A stretch of 64,000 bases of DNA from Gammaproteobacteria bacterium (GTDB lineage Bacteria; Pseudomonadota; Gammaproteobacteria; Pseudomonadales; Pseudomonadaceae), in assembly GCA_018816095.1 (NCBI GenBank), contig JAHIWP010000055.1, positions 32,159 through 96,158 of the forward strand. The letters are read 5' to 3'. Made by a program: the position numbers and the translations under genes. The notes beneath the pieces are model-generated. The model was not told the origin of the DNA and searched no databases. It saw only the letters and a list, made by a program, of their open reading frames with translations. Shown here piece by piece: positions 1 through 9,031 of this stretch; positions within the stretch are counted from its first letter, which is position 1, and every line of letters begins with the position of its first letter.

Positions 1-1
1 T

Positions 2-499
2 CACCTGAACGCCATTGTCGAAGTCAAAGACTCTGGCCTGTTCGTCGTCGGCGAGCAGGGTGTGATGTTCCGTTCCCCGGATTGGGGGCAGACTTGGGAA
101 ACCCTGGAAGGACCTTACGAGGGTTCGCTGTTCGGTGCCCTGGGCACTGATGAAGCTGGAACGCTGCTGGTCTATGGCCTGCGCGGGCATTTGTTCCGTT
201 CCGCCGACTTCGGTACCACCTGGCAGGCGATTAGCCTGAATACCGCTAACAATGGCCCGCTTGAATTTGGTCTGGCTGACGGCAACCGTCTGGCTGACGG
301 TTCCATTGTGGTGGTTGGGCATGGTGGCACGGTACTCAAGAGCACCGACAACGGCCGCAATTTCAGTGTGACCAATCGTGCCGACCGGCTTTCGCTGGCT
401 GGCGTTGCAGCAATGGAAAACGGCAATCTGATTCTAGTAGGGCAGGGTGGCGTTCACGCTGCTGCACCTACGGGCGCTGATCTGGGCCAACAACAATAA
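2..499 (+). CDS. YCF48-like beta-propeller protein (5' truncated by window edge)
   Basis: The frame is open to the first base, so only the last ~165 residues are visible. They contain repeated blades with SPDWGQTWE, SADFGTTW and STDNGRNF, the Ser/Asp-x-G-x-T/N-W pattern of BNR/YCF48 (photosystem II assembly factor-like) propellers. Family knowledge: in proteobacteria such proteins are usually exported and sit in operons with an MMPL exporter and DUF1302/DUF1329 outer-membrane proteins; the MMPL gene does follow after 15 bp. The in-frame GTG/ATG at 62-67 is not the true start because coding similarity (LNAIVEV..FVVGEQG) continues upstream. The C-terminus is short and Gln-rich. Specific function unknown; probably an accessory periplasmic factor of the adjacent exporter. 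Confidence 0.75.
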   Translation, partial: HLNAIVEVKDSGLFVVGEQGVMFRSPDWGQTWETLEGPYEGSLFGALGTDEAGTLLVYGLRGHLFRSADFGTTWQAISLNTANNGPLEFGLADGNRLADGSIVVVGHGGTVLKSTDNGRNFSVTNRADRLSLAGVAAMENGNLILVGQGGVHAAAPTGADLGQQQ

Positions 500-514
500 G
501 CCGGGAGCCTTTGC

Positions 515-2869
515 ATGAGTAAGCATCAACAACAACCTGCCTCCTTTCTAGAGCGGTTGATTTTCAACAATCGTCCGGCCGTGATTCTGCTGTGCTTGTT
601 GATCAGTTTGTTTCTGTTCTTCCAGGCGGCGCAAGTGCGTCCGCAGACCAGCTTCGAGAAGATGATTCCGCTGGGGCATCCCTACATCCAGAAGATGCTC
701 GAACACCGTAATGATCTGGCTAACCTGGGTAACACCGTGCGTATCTCGGTGGAAGCGGTGGACGGCGATATCTTCAGCAAGGAATACATGGAGACGCTGC
801 GTCAGATCAACGACGAAGCCTTCTATATTCCGGGTGTCGATCGCTCTGGCCTGAAGTCGCTGTGGAGTCCTAGCGTACGCTGGACCGAAGTGACTGAAGA
901 AGGTTTTGCCGGCGGTGAGGTGATTCCGCAAACCTACGACGGTTCTTCCGAAAGCCTGGAAGAGCTGCGCAGCAACATCCTCAAGTCTGGGCAGATCGGC
1001 CGTCTGGTGGCCAACAACTTCAAATCGAGCATTGTCGATTTGCCGTTGCTGGAGTCCTATGCCGACCCTGCAGACCAGAGCAAGCAGATCCCGTTGGATT
1101 ACCAGAAGTTCTCCCACGAGCTGGAAGAGAAGATCCGCGACAAGTACGAAGCGCAGAACCCCAACGTCAAAATTCACATTATCGGTTTCGCCAAGAAAGT
1201 CGGTGATTTGATCGATGGCCTGATTGGCGTGGCACTGTTCTTTGCTGTGGCAATCGGCATCACCTTCGTGCTGCTGCTGTGGTTCACCCACTGCTTCAAG
1301 AGCACCCTGGCGGTGGTATTGACCACCCTGATTGCCGTGGTTTGGCAGTTGGGCCTGTTGCATACCCTAGGTTTCGGTCTTGACCCTTATTCGATGCTGG
1401 TACCGTTTCTGGTGTTTGCCATCGGTATTTCCCACGGTGTGCAGAAGATCAACGGTATTGCCATGGCTTCTGGCGAGGCAACCGACTCGCTGTCAGCCGC
1501 ACGCATGGCCTTCCGTCAGTTATTTATTCCGGGGTTGGTCGCGCTGTTGTCGGACGCCGTGGGCTTTATCACCCTGTTGTTGATCGACATCGGTGTGATC
1601 CGCGAGCTGGCCATTGGCGCCTCCATGGGTGTCGCGGTAATCATCCTGACCAACTTGATTCTGCTGCCGGTGATGATTTCCTATATCGGCATCAGCAAGA
1701 AAGCGGTGCAGATCAGCCGTGAAGACGCGGTTAAAGAACACCCGTTCTGGCGCTTAATCTCGAACTGCGCGCACCCCATGGTGGCCCCGATTTCCGTGGT
1801 GGTGGCGGTCGTCGCCTTGGCTGGCGGTGTGTGGTACGGGCAGAACCTGAAGATCGGTGACCTTGACCAAGGTGCACCGGAGCTGCATCCGGATTCGCGT
1901 TACAACCTGGATAACGACTTCGTCATCCGCAACTACTCCACCAGCTCCGATGTTCTGGTGATCATGGTCAAGACGGCGGCTGAAGGCTGCTCGACTTACC
2001 CGACTCTGTCGGCCATGGATGAGTTGATGTGGAAGATGGAGAACACCGAAGGCGTGCAGTCGGCCATTTCCATGGTCACCGTGTCGCGTCAGGTGATCAA
2101 GGGCATGAACGAGGGCAACCTGAAATGGGAAACCCTGTCGCGTAACCAGGACGTACTGAACAACTCCATTGCCCGGGCCGATGGCCTGTATAATGGCGAT
2201 TGCTCAGTGGCGCCGGTGCTGATCTTCCTCACCGACCATAAGGCCGAAACCCTGACGCGTGCGGTTAACGTTGCCGAAGAGTTTGCCAAAGAGAACAACA
2301 AGGACGGCCTGGAGTTCATCCTGGCGGCCGGTAACGCGGGTATCGAGGCGGCCACCAATGAGGTGATTGCCGCGTCTGAAACCACCATGCTGATCGCGGT
2401 GTATGCGGCCGTGAGCATCATGTGCCTGCTGACCTTCCGTTCGTTGGCCGCGACACTGTGCGTAATCCTGCCGCTGGTACTGACTTCGGTGCTGGGTAAC
2501 GCGTTGATGGCCTATATGGGCATTGGTGTGAAGGTCGCGACGCTTCCAGTAATTGCCCTGGGTGTGGGTATTGGTGTCGACTACGGCATCTATATCTACA
2601 GCCGTCTGGAGACCTACTTGCGTCAAGGCTTGTCGTTGCAGGAAGCCTATTACGAGACGCTCAAGTCGACAGGTAAAGCGGTGCTGTTCACCGGCGTCTG
2701 CCTGGCGATCGGTGTGGCCACCTGGATCTTCTCGACGATCAAGTTCCAGGCTGACATGGGCTTGATGCTGACCTTTATGTTCCTCTGGAACATGATTGGC
2801 GCGATCTGGCTGCTGCCTGCCCTGGCGCGCTTCCTGATCAACCCAGAGAAGCTGCGCAACAAGGCCTGA
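515..2869 (+). CDS. RND superfamily exporter, MMPL family
   Basis: 784 residues with the two-fold RND layout: one N-terminal membrane helix (~19-37), a large periplasmic loop (~40-230), a bundle of helices (~232-440), a second loop (~440-620) and a second helical bundle (~630-770). The half-motifs FAIGISHGVQKINGI (~301) and GVGIGVDYGIYIYSRLE (~683) are the conserved TM4/TM10-type segments of MMPL/HpnN-like exporters. This family moves hydrophobic molecules (lipids, hopanoids, sterols) using the proton gradient. The start ATG has GGGAG 8 nt upstream, and the gene lies 15 bp behind the YCF48-like gene, so the two are probably one transcript ending at the hairpin just downstream. Substrate cannot be read from sequence. 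Confidence 0.85.
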   Translation: MSKHQQQPASFLERLIFNNRPAVILLCLLISLFLFFQAAQVRPQTSFEKMIPLGHPYIQKMLEHRNDLANLGNTVRISVEAVDGDIFSKEYMETLRQINDEAFYIPGVDRSGLKSLWSPSVRWTEVTEEGFAGGEVIPQTYDGSSESLEELRSNILKSGQIGRLVANNFKSSIVDLPLLESYADPADQSKQIPLDYQKFSHELEEKIRDKYEAQNPNVKIHIIGFAKKVGDLIDGLIGVALFFAVAIGITFVLLLWFTHCFKSTLAVVLTTLIAVVWQLGLLHTLGFGLDPYSMLVPFLVFAIGISHGVQKINGIAMASGEATDSLSAARMAFRQLFIPGLVALLSDAVGFITLLLIDIGVIRELAIGASMGVAVIILTNLILLPVMISYIGISKKAVQISREDAVKEHPFWRLISNCAHPMVAPISVVVAVVALAGGVWYGQNLKIGDLDQGAPELHPDSRYNLDNDFVIRNYSTSSDVLVIMVKTAAEGCSTYPTLSAMDELMWKMENTEGVQSAISMVTVSRQVIKGMNEGNLKWETLSRNQDVLNNSIARADGLYNGDCSVAPVLIFLTDHKAETLTRAVNVAEEFAKENNKDGLEFILAAGNAGIEAATNEVIAASETTMLIAVYAAVSIMCLLTFRSLAATLCVILPLVLTSVLGNALMAYMGIGVKVATLPVIALGVGIGVDYGIYIYSRLETYLRQGLSLQEAYYETLKSTGKAVLFTGVCLAIGVATWIFSTIKFQADMGLMLTFMFLWNMIGAIWLLPALARFLINPEKLRNKA

Positions 2870-2888
2870 GCTTGAACGCAGCCCCACT

Positions 2889-2926
2889 AAAAACCGCGGC
2901 CTAAACCTTGGGTCGCGGTTTTTTAT
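2889..2926 (+). terminator. Rho-independent terminator of the MMPL operon
   Basis: Stem AAAAACCGCG (2889-2898) pairs with CGCGGTTTTT (2914-2923), followed by TTATT. It lies 20 bp after the MMPL stop codon. Canonical A-tract/T-tract form. Confidence 0.85.
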
Positions 2927-3169
2927 TGCCAGCGGGGTAGATTACAAATGGCTTCTGTCGGCGCGGGCTTGCCAACGAATCGCGCCGACGCCAGCCGCTT
3001 CGCGGACAATTTCGCGCCTACATGGTCGTGCATAGCCTATTAGGTGAGGAGCGTCGATAACTGCCGGTGGGTTGCGTGGCGTATAGGTTGCGCAGTTGCT
3101 GCGCAACTCCGGCTCTGCATCACTCACCCTACAAAAGCGCTGCGCACAGGCTGATGGATTGCATTGCGA
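2927..3169. other. Non-coding spacer with REP-like inverted repeats
   Basis: No credible gene lies between the MMPL terminator and the batD stop. The spacer holds a 9-bp inverted repeat GTCGGCGCG/CGCGCCGAC (2957-2965/2981-2989) around GGGCTTGCC, which resembles Pseudomonas REP elements. A second 9-bp palindrome, GTTGCGCAG/CTGCGCAAC with a 3-nt loop, is at 3087-3107. A fragment CACTCACCCTAC (3122-3133) resembles one end of the repeat seen inside the rnf operon. It lies between convergent transcription units, a usual place for REPs. Confidence 0.55.
2957..2989. repeat. REP-like hairpin
   Basis: Perfect 9-bp stem GTCGGCGCG (2957-2965) / CGCGCCGAC (2981-2989) enclosing a GGGCTTGCC core. The core and the intergenic position match the Pseudomonas REP style; copy number elsewhere in the genome is unknown. 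Confidence 0.5.
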
Positions 3170-4810
3170 CTAGCGCGGATACAGCGGTGGCAGGGCGCTG
3201 GTGTCTTGGCTGGCGGTGCCTTCGAGGTCTTCTGCGGCGGGTAGGCTACGGATCGCCAGCCACAGGTTACGGCCCTGCCAGTGTTGGCCGCTTTCGCTGT
3301 ACAGGGCGCCATTCAGGCCGTCGAGGGCGTCGGACAGCGGGGTAAAGCGCGCGGCCATATCAGCAAGGGTTTCCGGCTGTTGGCGGGCCCAGGCATCCAA
3401 TGCATGGCGGGTCGCTTGCGTGTCGTTGGCCAGGCATGTGCGCTTGAGTTCGTCGAGCAGATCGCGTGGGTTGGGGCCTGCTTGCTGGTTCGGCAATACG
3501 GCCGGCTGGCGGCGGGCACGCCACCAAAGGGTAAAGCCGAGCAGGGTGGTCAGGCTCAGCAGCGCACTGCTCAACTGCCAAGGCCAGAGTTGTACGGTGG
3601 ATACGCTGACGGGCCCAGGTCGTGTGGTTTCAACCGCCAGCGTCTCAAGGTTCGGGTTGGCGGCGACCTGCAGGGTGCGGGCTGGCAAATTGCTGCGCTC
3701 CAGTTGATCGGTTGTGGTGTTCCACCACAGCACTTCAATGGCCGGCAGGGCAATTATCCCTTCACGATTGGCCACCAAGGCTTCGCGTTCTTCGCGGCTA
3801 CCTATCAGTCCGTTGTCACTGGCTTGATTGGCCAGTTGTGGCTGGTCCGGGTAGCGCCGTAGGCCGTTTACCTGGGTGGCGGGCAATGGCGGTAATTGTG
3901 CGCTGGCCAACCCTTCGGCCTTGAGCAGCAGGCTGCGGGTCAGTGAGTCGCCAACTCTCGCCTCGTCTGGTTGCGGGCTCCACACTTCACTTAGGCTCAC
4001 GGCGCGCGCTGGCAGCCAGGGTGCGTCGGGCGGATAGCTGGCCGGCTTGGCCTTCACCTGCAGTGGGATTTCTGGGGACTTAACCCGCACCACCTTGCCC
4101 GGCCGGGGGCCGAATGGGTTGTAGGTATTGCTGCTGGCGCGATCAACCGCCGTGGCGGAAAAGGCTTGCGCGGGAATCAATAGCTCGCCGCTTTCTTGGG
4201 GGAAGATGGCGTAGCGCAATTCGATCACGCCATGGCGTATGCCATTGATGTCTTTCTCATAGGTGCGCGGCTCACCCAGCGGCTCAACGCGGGCCTGGGG
4301 CATCTCGAGCGGGCTCAGGCTGCTGTCATCGTAAAGTGAAACAGAGTGGTAGATCCGCAGCGTCAGCACTGTTTGCGCCTGCACGTAGACGCTTTCCTGA
4401 TCCAGGCTGGCATCGATAAACACCGGGGCTAAACGGCTGTCAGCGGCGCTCGTGCCTTGCTGCACGTGCAGGGTGATCGGTGTGCTTTGCAGCTGGGCAA
4501 GTTTCAGCGGTGGTATCACCACATAGCCGCTGTGCTTGGGTTGGAGGGTGATGATCCAGCGCGTACTGGCTTGCGCGGCACTGCCATTATTGGTCAGGCG
4601 ATTGACCTGGCGGGTGCCGAGCACCTCGAACAACTCATAGAGCGGCTGCAGGTCGGGTTTGCCGAATAGCGTGGTGTCCTGGGACTCAAGCGTGAGTTCG
4701 ACGCTCTCGCCGGCATTCAGGCGAGTGCGGTCGACAGTGGCGTTCAGGCTCTGCGCGCTGACGTTTAGGGTCAGCAGGCTAAGCAAAAGGGTACAGAGCA
4801 GTCGGCTCAT
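3170..4810 (-). CDS. batD: BatD family protein (oxygen tolerance/Bat operon)
   Basis: 546 residues. Sec signal peptide at 1-19 (ends NVSA), then a long periplasmic beta-rich region, and one membrane helix near 410-430 (SSALLSLTTLLGFTLWW) before a ~110-residue cytoplasmic tail. This is the BatD layout. Family knowledge: Bat proteins form a membrane-anchored VWA/TPR complex, implicated in stress tolerance, that works with a MoxR ATPase. The start ATG overlaps the stop of the upstream VWA-TPR gene by 4 nt (ATGA), so the two are translationally coupled; this is the last gene of the operon. Only degenerate repeats follow it on its own strand; no clear terminator was seen. Molecular role is not established by the sequence. 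Confidence 0.85.
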   Translation of the reverse strand: MSRLLCTLLLSLLTLNVSAQSLNATVDRTRLNAGESVELTLESQDTTLFGKPDLQPLYELFEVLGTRQVNRLTNNGSAAQASTRWIITLQPKHSGYVVIPPLKLAQLQSTPITLHVQQGTSAADSRLAPVFIDASLDQESVYVQAQTVLTLRIYHSVSLYDDSSLSPLEMPQARVEPLGEPRTYEKDINGIRHGVIELRYAIFPQESGELLIPAQAFSATAVDRASSNTYNPFGPRPGKVVRVKSPEIPLQVKAKPASYPPDAPWLPARAVSLSEVWSPQPDEARVGDSLTRSLLLKAEGLASAQLPPLPATQVNGLRRYPDQPQLANQASDNGLIGSREEREALVANREGIIALPAIEVLWWNTTTDQLERSNLPARTLQVAANPNLETLAVETTRPGPVSVSTVQLWPWQLSSALLSLTTLLGFTLWWRARRQPAVLPNQQAGPNPRDLLDELKRTCLANDTQATRHALDAWARQQPETLADMAARFTPLSDALDGLNGALYSESGQHWQGRNLWLAIRSLPAAEDLEGTASQDTSALPPLYPR

Positions 4811-6576
4811 TGCAGTTGTTCCTGGTGCTGTTGTTGTTCCAGCCTGAATTTACGCCGCAGCAACTCACCCGGATCGTCGGGGATCTGCCGCAGCCATTGT
4901 TCCAATGCCTGGCGACGTTCGCCGTCGAGAGTCGGTTCGGCGTTGGCGATTTGTTCTTCATTGCTGTCGCCGTCGTCTTCTGCGGGCGATGCAGGCGGTT
5001 TTTCTATGCCGTCGTCAGGGACGGGTTGCGCGGGCTTTTGGCCCGGTTCAGCAGGTTCTTCCTGAGACTCACCCTGGGAGGCGGGCGTTTGCTCGGTCTG
5101 CTGCTGCGCATTGTGTTCGGGCTGGCCAGTTTGCGGCGGCTCACTCGGCGGATTCTGCGCGTCAGTGGATTCTTGCGAGTCATCTGACTGATCCTGTTGC
5201 TGCTGCTTTTGCTGCAACAGTCTTTCCACTAGCGCCTTATTTTTTTGCGCCTGAGCCAGATCAGGCTGTAACTCCAGCGCCTGGGTATAGGCATCGATGG
5301 CGGCTTCCAGCTCATTACTGCGCGCTAGGGCATTGCCACGGTTGTAGTGGTCGCTGGCGGTGTCACCGTTGGCGAAACGTTCAGCCGCGGCGGGGTAATC
5401 CCCCGCCTGATAAAGCGCTAAGCCTTGCCAGCGTGGGTCATTGAAGCGTTGCGCGGCCTCTGCGGGCTGTTGCGCGTCGAGCAGGCGCTGGCCTTGCTGG
5501 TCGGCACGTAACCAGAGGTCTTCAAAGCTAAAGGCATAGCTGTTCTGCGGCAGGCCTAGCAGCAACAGCGGCAGGCACAGCAGCCAGCCGCGGCGTGCGG
5601 CGCAGGCGGCGAGTAAGAGCAGCGGCAGCAACAGCCAGTGGCTCTGGTCTGCCCAGGCCTGTAGGCGTGTCAGCTCGGCATCACGGCGCACCTGTTGCGG
5701 TGCTTCGAGCAGACCGAGGTTGCGCAAGTCCTGCTCATTCAGCGTGAGGCCCTGGTAGCGGCCGCCCAGTTCACTGGCAAACCGCTTGAGGCCGAAGCTG
5801 TCCAGGCGCGGCAGTAGAATGGCCCCTTGGGCATCCTTGAGGAACGAGCCGTCTTCCTGAATGATCGGCGCGCCCTGGGTGCTGCCAATCCCGAGAATGT
5901 GCAAGCGTTCGCCACGGCGGCCGAGTGCCTGGGCAATGCCCTGGCGCTCGATTTCGCTGAGGGTGCTGGTCAGCAGCAGTAAGCGGCCGTTGCCTTGGGC
6001 GCCTTGTTTGAGCAGTTGCAGGGCCTTAAGCACGGCCAGATCGGCGCGCTTGCCGGACTCCGGCATGATCCCCGGACTCAGCGCGTCGAGCAGGTTGCGA
6101 CTGGTGGACAGGTCGTCGGACAGGGGCACCACGGTGTGCGCGCTGCCGGCATAGACGATGATCGCGGTTTGCGCATCCTGGCGCTGTTCCAGCAGGTCGA
6201 GCAGTTTGCGTTTGGCCTGGGCCAGGCGATTGGGTGAGGCGTCGCTGGCGAGCATCTCCGGTGTCAGCTCAAGCAGCACCACCAGCGGGTCGGCCGGTTT
6301 GGGGTTGTGTTGTTCGATACGTTGCCAAGTCGGTCCAAGTAGCGCTAACACGGCAAGTAACCAGGCCAGACCGAGGGCTAGCCAGGGCAGGCGGCTGTTG
6401 CGTCCACTGCCGGCTGTCAGCAGCGCCGCCTGGAAGGCGCTCGGCAGCAAGGCTTGCCAGCGCCCGCTGCGTTTTTCGCGGTGCCAGAGTTTCCACAGCA
6501 GCACGCCCAGAAGTGGGAGCAGGACGAGCCAGAAGGGCCGTTGCCAGTGCGGCCAGAGGCTGCTCAGTTCGTTCAT
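4807..6576 (-). CDS. VWA domain + TPR protein (BatB/BatC fusion)
   Basis: 589 residues. Two N-terminal helices (~15-30, ~60-80), a von Willebrand A-like domain (~90-300), two more membrane helices (~312-345), then TPR repeats (~365-452, including HYNRGNALARSNELEAAIDAY) and a Gln/Glu/Pro-rich tail (~453-560). BatB (VWA) and BatC (TPR) are separate in many bacteria and fused here. The position that normally carries the metal-binding DxSxS motif reads ELTPEM (~100-105), so the MIDAS looks degenerate, unlike the intact DVSGS of the next gene. Overlaps batD and batA by 4 nt each, so it is operonic. Probably a membrane scaffold of the Bat complex. Confidence 0.82.
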   Translation of the reverse strand: MNELSSLWPHWQRPFWLVLLPLLGVLLWKLWHREKRSGRWQALLPSAFQAALLTAGSGRNSRLPWLALGLAWLLAVLALLGPTWQRIEQHNPKPADPLVVLLELTPEMLASDASPNRLAQAKRKLLDLLEQRQDAQTAIIVYAGSAHTVVPLSDDLSTSRNLLDALSPGIMPESGKRADLAVLKALQLLKQGAQGNGRLLLLTSTLSEIERQGIAQALGRRGERLHILGIGSTQGAPIIQEDGSFLKDAQGAILLPRLDSFGLKRFASELGGRYQGLTLNEQDLRNLGLLEAPQQVRRDAELTRLQAWADQSHWLLLPLLLLAACAARRGWLLCLPLLLLGLPQNSYAFSFEDLWLRADQQGQRLLDAQQPAEAAQRFNDPRWQGLALYQAGDYPAAAERFANGDTASDHYNRGNALARSNELEAAIDAYTQALELQPDLAQAQKNKALVERLLQQKQQQQDQSDDSQESTDAQNPPSEPPQTGQPEHNAQQQTEQTPASQGESQEEPAEPGQKPAQPVPDDGIEKPPASPAEDDGDSNEEQIANAEPTLDGERRQALEQWLRQIPDDPGELLRRKFRLEQQQHQEQLQ

Positions 6577-7601
6577 GGTGCTTTATTCCCGGTGGCCAGC
6601 CAGCTGCGCGCGCGCTGTTGCAGCGTTGGCCAGAGCGTTTGGCTGACCAGCAGCAGGCTCATTACCAGGGCAAGGCCCAGTGGCCAGGGATAGAGTGGCA
6701 GTGTCGGACGCGCCAGGGTTGGTTTTTGTGCCACGGGCTCCAGGCGATCCAGGGTGGCTTCGATGGCTTGCAGTTCGTCGCTGTCACGGGCGCGGAAGTA
6801 TTCGCCGCCGGTGGCATCGGCAATCGCACGCAGGCTCGGCTCGTCCAGGTCGATGCCGGGGTTGAAGCCAAGCATACCGAGTACGCCGCCTTGCTCAGGG
6901 TCGGCGCCGATACCGATGGGGTAGATGGTGATGCCTTCCTCGGCCGCCAGGCGCGCAGCGGTCATCGGGTCAATTTCACCGCCATTGTTGGCACCGTCAG
7001 TGACAAGAATGAGCACCCGGCTTTGCGCGGGGCGTTCACGCAAACGTTTGACCGCCAGACCAATGGCGTCGCCGATGGCTGTTTGTGGGCCCGCGATATT
7101 GATTTGCGCCTCATTGAGCCAGGTGAGCACGGTTTGCCGATCAAAGGTCAGGGGGGATTGCAGGTAGGCGCGGCTGCCAAACAGGATCAAACCGACGCGA
7201 TCACCCTGGCGGCCGTCGATAAAGTCGCCGAGCAGGTGTTTGATCAAGGTCAGGCGGCTGACCTCCTGGTCTTCCCAGGTCATATCCGAGTAGTCCATGG
7301 AACCGGAGACATCCACGGCCAGCAACAGGTCGCGGCCACTTGCAGGCAGCGGCAGGGGTTCACCGAGCCATTGCGGGCGGGCACAGGCGAGCAGCAGTAA
7401 GAGCCAGATCAGCACAAACGGTGCCTGTTGGCGCAAGGCCGGCAGCCGGGGGCGGGCGCGACGGCCACTGAGGCTTTCCAGTTCAGCCAGAAAGCTGACT
7501 TTCAGCGCGGCCTCGCCACTGTCCGCAGGGGGTAACCAGGCGCGCAGCAGCCAGGGCAAGGGGGCGAGAAGAAAGACCCAGGGCCAGGCAAATTCAAACA
7601 T
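6573..7601 (-). CDS. batA: VWA domain protein BatA
   Basis: 342 residues from the ATG at 7601 (MFEFAWPWVFLL). A longer open frame exists upstream but runs into the DUF4381 gene, and MFEFAWPW is the typical BatA beginning. N-terminal membrane segments, a VWA domain with an intact MIDAS (AVDVSGSMDYSD, ~residues 94-99; later TDGANN), and a C-terminal helix (LGLALVMSLLLVSQTLW). Family knowledge: an inner-membrane VWA protein with a metal-dependent adhesion site facing the periplasm, partner of BatB/D and a MoxR ATPase. It overlaps DUF4381 by 8 nt and batBC by 4 nt. Confidence 0.88.
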   Translation of the reverse strand: MFEFAWPWVFLLAPLPWLLRAWLPPADSGEAALKVSFLAELESLSGRRARPRLPALRQQAPFVLIWLLLLLACARPQWLGEPLPLPASGRDLLLAVDVSGSMDYSDMTWEDQEVSRLTLIKHLLGDFIDGRQGDRVGLILFGSRAYLQSPLTFDRQTVLTWLNEAQINIAGPQTAIGDAIGLAVKRLRERPAQSRVLILVTDGANNGGEIDPMTAARLAAEEGITIYPIGIGADPEQGGVLGMLGFNPGIDLDEPSLRAIADATGGEYFRARDSDELQAIEATLDRLEPVAQKPTLARPTLPLYPWPLGLALVMSLLLVSQTLWPTLQQRARSWLATGNKAP

Positions 7602-8088
7602 GTTTGCGAATCCAGATCGCCACGGCCTGATTAAGGCCGGCGATGGCCTTGTCATCCAGGCTGCAGTGCGGGCGATAGGCGCCTTCGACCAGAATCATCC
7701 AGCGGGTCAAGCCCGCCGCTGGGCAGCGGCTGTCGAGAAAGGCCAGCCAGGCGCGGCTGCTCAGGGTGTGGCTGTGGTTTTGTGGGTAGCGCTCACGGCA
7801 TAGGCGTTTAAGGATGGCATTAAGCTGCTGTAACCAAGGGCCGGCTTCGGCACCGTCGTAGGGTTTGGGCAGTTGTTCGAGTTCGATCAGGGCGGCCTGG
7901 CGCAATGGATCGAGAGGGGCGTCGCGCTCAGCCTGCTTGGTTTTGTGCGGTAGGCGTTTGAGTAAGGTGACGGCGGCCCACAACAGCAGCGGCAGCAGCA
8001 AGGTGAGCAGCCACCAGCCCGGCGCCGGTGGCCACCAACTGATCGCCGGCGGTGCGATCAGCGGTTCGAGTTGATCCAGCGGATTCAC
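7594..8088 (-). CDS. DUF4381 family membrane protein
   Basis: 164 residues starting at a GTG (8086-8088) that overlaps the DUF58 stop by 4 nt (GTGA). One strong membrane helix (WWLLTLLLPLLLWAAVTLL, ~27-45) preceded by a short Pro-rich N-terminus (DQLEPLIAPPAISWWPPAPGW), then a soluble helical domain. This arrangement and the position between DUF58 and batA are typical of DUF4381. Function is unknown; context makes it a subunit or assembly factor of the MoxR/Bat membrane complex. Confidence 0.82.
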   Translation of the reverse strand: MNPLDQLEPLIAPPAISWWPPAPGWWLLTLLLPLLLWAAVTLLKRLPHKTKQAERDAPLDPLRQAALIELEQLPKPYDGAEAGPWLQQLNAILKRLCRERYPQNHSHTLSSRAWLAFLDSRCPAAGLTRWMILVEGAYRPHCSLDDKAIAGLNQAVAIWIRKHV

Positions 8089-9026
8089 AGAGCTTTCCTT
8101 GAGCGCTGAACATTCATGTGTTCGCGCAGCTGTTCAATCATTTCGCTTTGCGTACTCAATGGCAGCAACGGCACGCTGAGCTTCTGCGCCAGACGCTGCC
8201 AGCGTGCCTGACGAGCATCGGCCAGGCTGCGGTAGGCTTGGCGCAGTTCGGCATTCTGGGTGTCGAGTTCCAGTTGCGTACCCTGTTCGCTGAAGCGCAG
8301 CAGGCCGGCGTTGGGCAGGGCATGGTCGAGCGGATCGGAAAGCGGCAGCAGCAGCAGGTCAGTGTGCCGCGCGAGCAGTTGTAGCTGTTGCTCGCTGCTG
8401 TCGTTCAGGGTGCGTTCATCACACAGCACCACCACCAGGCTGCCCGGGCGCAGCACTTCGCGGGCGCGGCGCAGGGCCAGGCCAAAGCTGTCGCGCTCGC
8501 CTTGGCTGTCGTTACTCAGGGCTTGGTTGGCTTTAGCCAGGCGGCTGAGCAGTTGCAGCAGGCTCTGCTTGCTGCGCCGCGGTTTGACTTCGTGGTGTTC
8601 CTGATCACCGAACACCAGGCCGCCGATGCGGTCGTTATGGCCCAGCGCCGCCCAGCCAATCAGGCTAGCCGCCTGGGCGGCGAGGACCGATTTAAGCATC
8701 AGCCCGGAGCCGAAGAACAATTGCCGGCTTTGCTCGACCATGATGTAGATCGGTCGCTCGCGCTCTTCATGGAACAGCTTGGTGTGCGGCTCCTGGGTCC
8801 GAGCGGTCACGCGCCAGTCGATGGTGCGCACATCGTCGCCGGGTTGATAAACGCGCACCTGGTCAAAGTCGACCCCGCGGCCACGTAGCTTGGAATGGTG
8901 CAGGCCAATCAGTGGGCTGCGCTGCGCCGGGGTGGAAAACAGCTGCACTTCACGCACACGGTGGCGCATCTCGATCAGTTCACCGAGGCTGACGCGAATG
9001 CCGGGCTGCGTGGGTTGCTCAAACAT
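8085..9026 (-). CDS. DUF58 domain-containing protein
   Basis: 313 residues from ATG 9026 (MFEQPTQPGIRVSLGEL); the open frame upstream is the shadow of the MoxR gene. Contains the DUF58 signature GRGVDFDQVRVYQPGDDVR followed by TIDWRVTARTQEPHTKLF, and a degenerate VWA-like C-terminal half (VVVLCDERTL). Family knowledge: DUF58 proteins are almost always next to moxR and VWA genes and are thought to work with the ATPase, with unclear mechanism. Five bases separate it from the moxR stop, and it overlaps DUF4381 by 4 nt. Confidence 0.88.
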   Translation of the reverse strand: MFEQPTQPGIRVSLGELIEMRHRVREVQLFSTPAQRSPLIGLHHSKLRGRGVDFDQVRVYQPGDDVRTIDWRVTARTQEPHTKLFHEERERPIYIMVEQSRQLFFGSGLMLKSVLAAQAASLIGWAALGHNDRIGGLVFGDQEHHEVKPRRSKQSLLQLLSRLAKANQALSNDSQGERDSFGLALRRAREVLRPGSLVVVLCDERTLNDSSEQQLQLLARHTDLLLLPLSDPLDHALPNAGLLRFSEQGTQLELDTQNAELRQAYRSLADARQARWQRLAQKLSVPLLPLSTQSEMIEQLREHMNVQRSRKAL

Positions 9027-9031
9027 GGCGC

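Noticed and set aside
6234-7400. 388-codon plus-strand ORF across batBC/batA
   Set aside because: Antisense to two well-supported overlapping genes.
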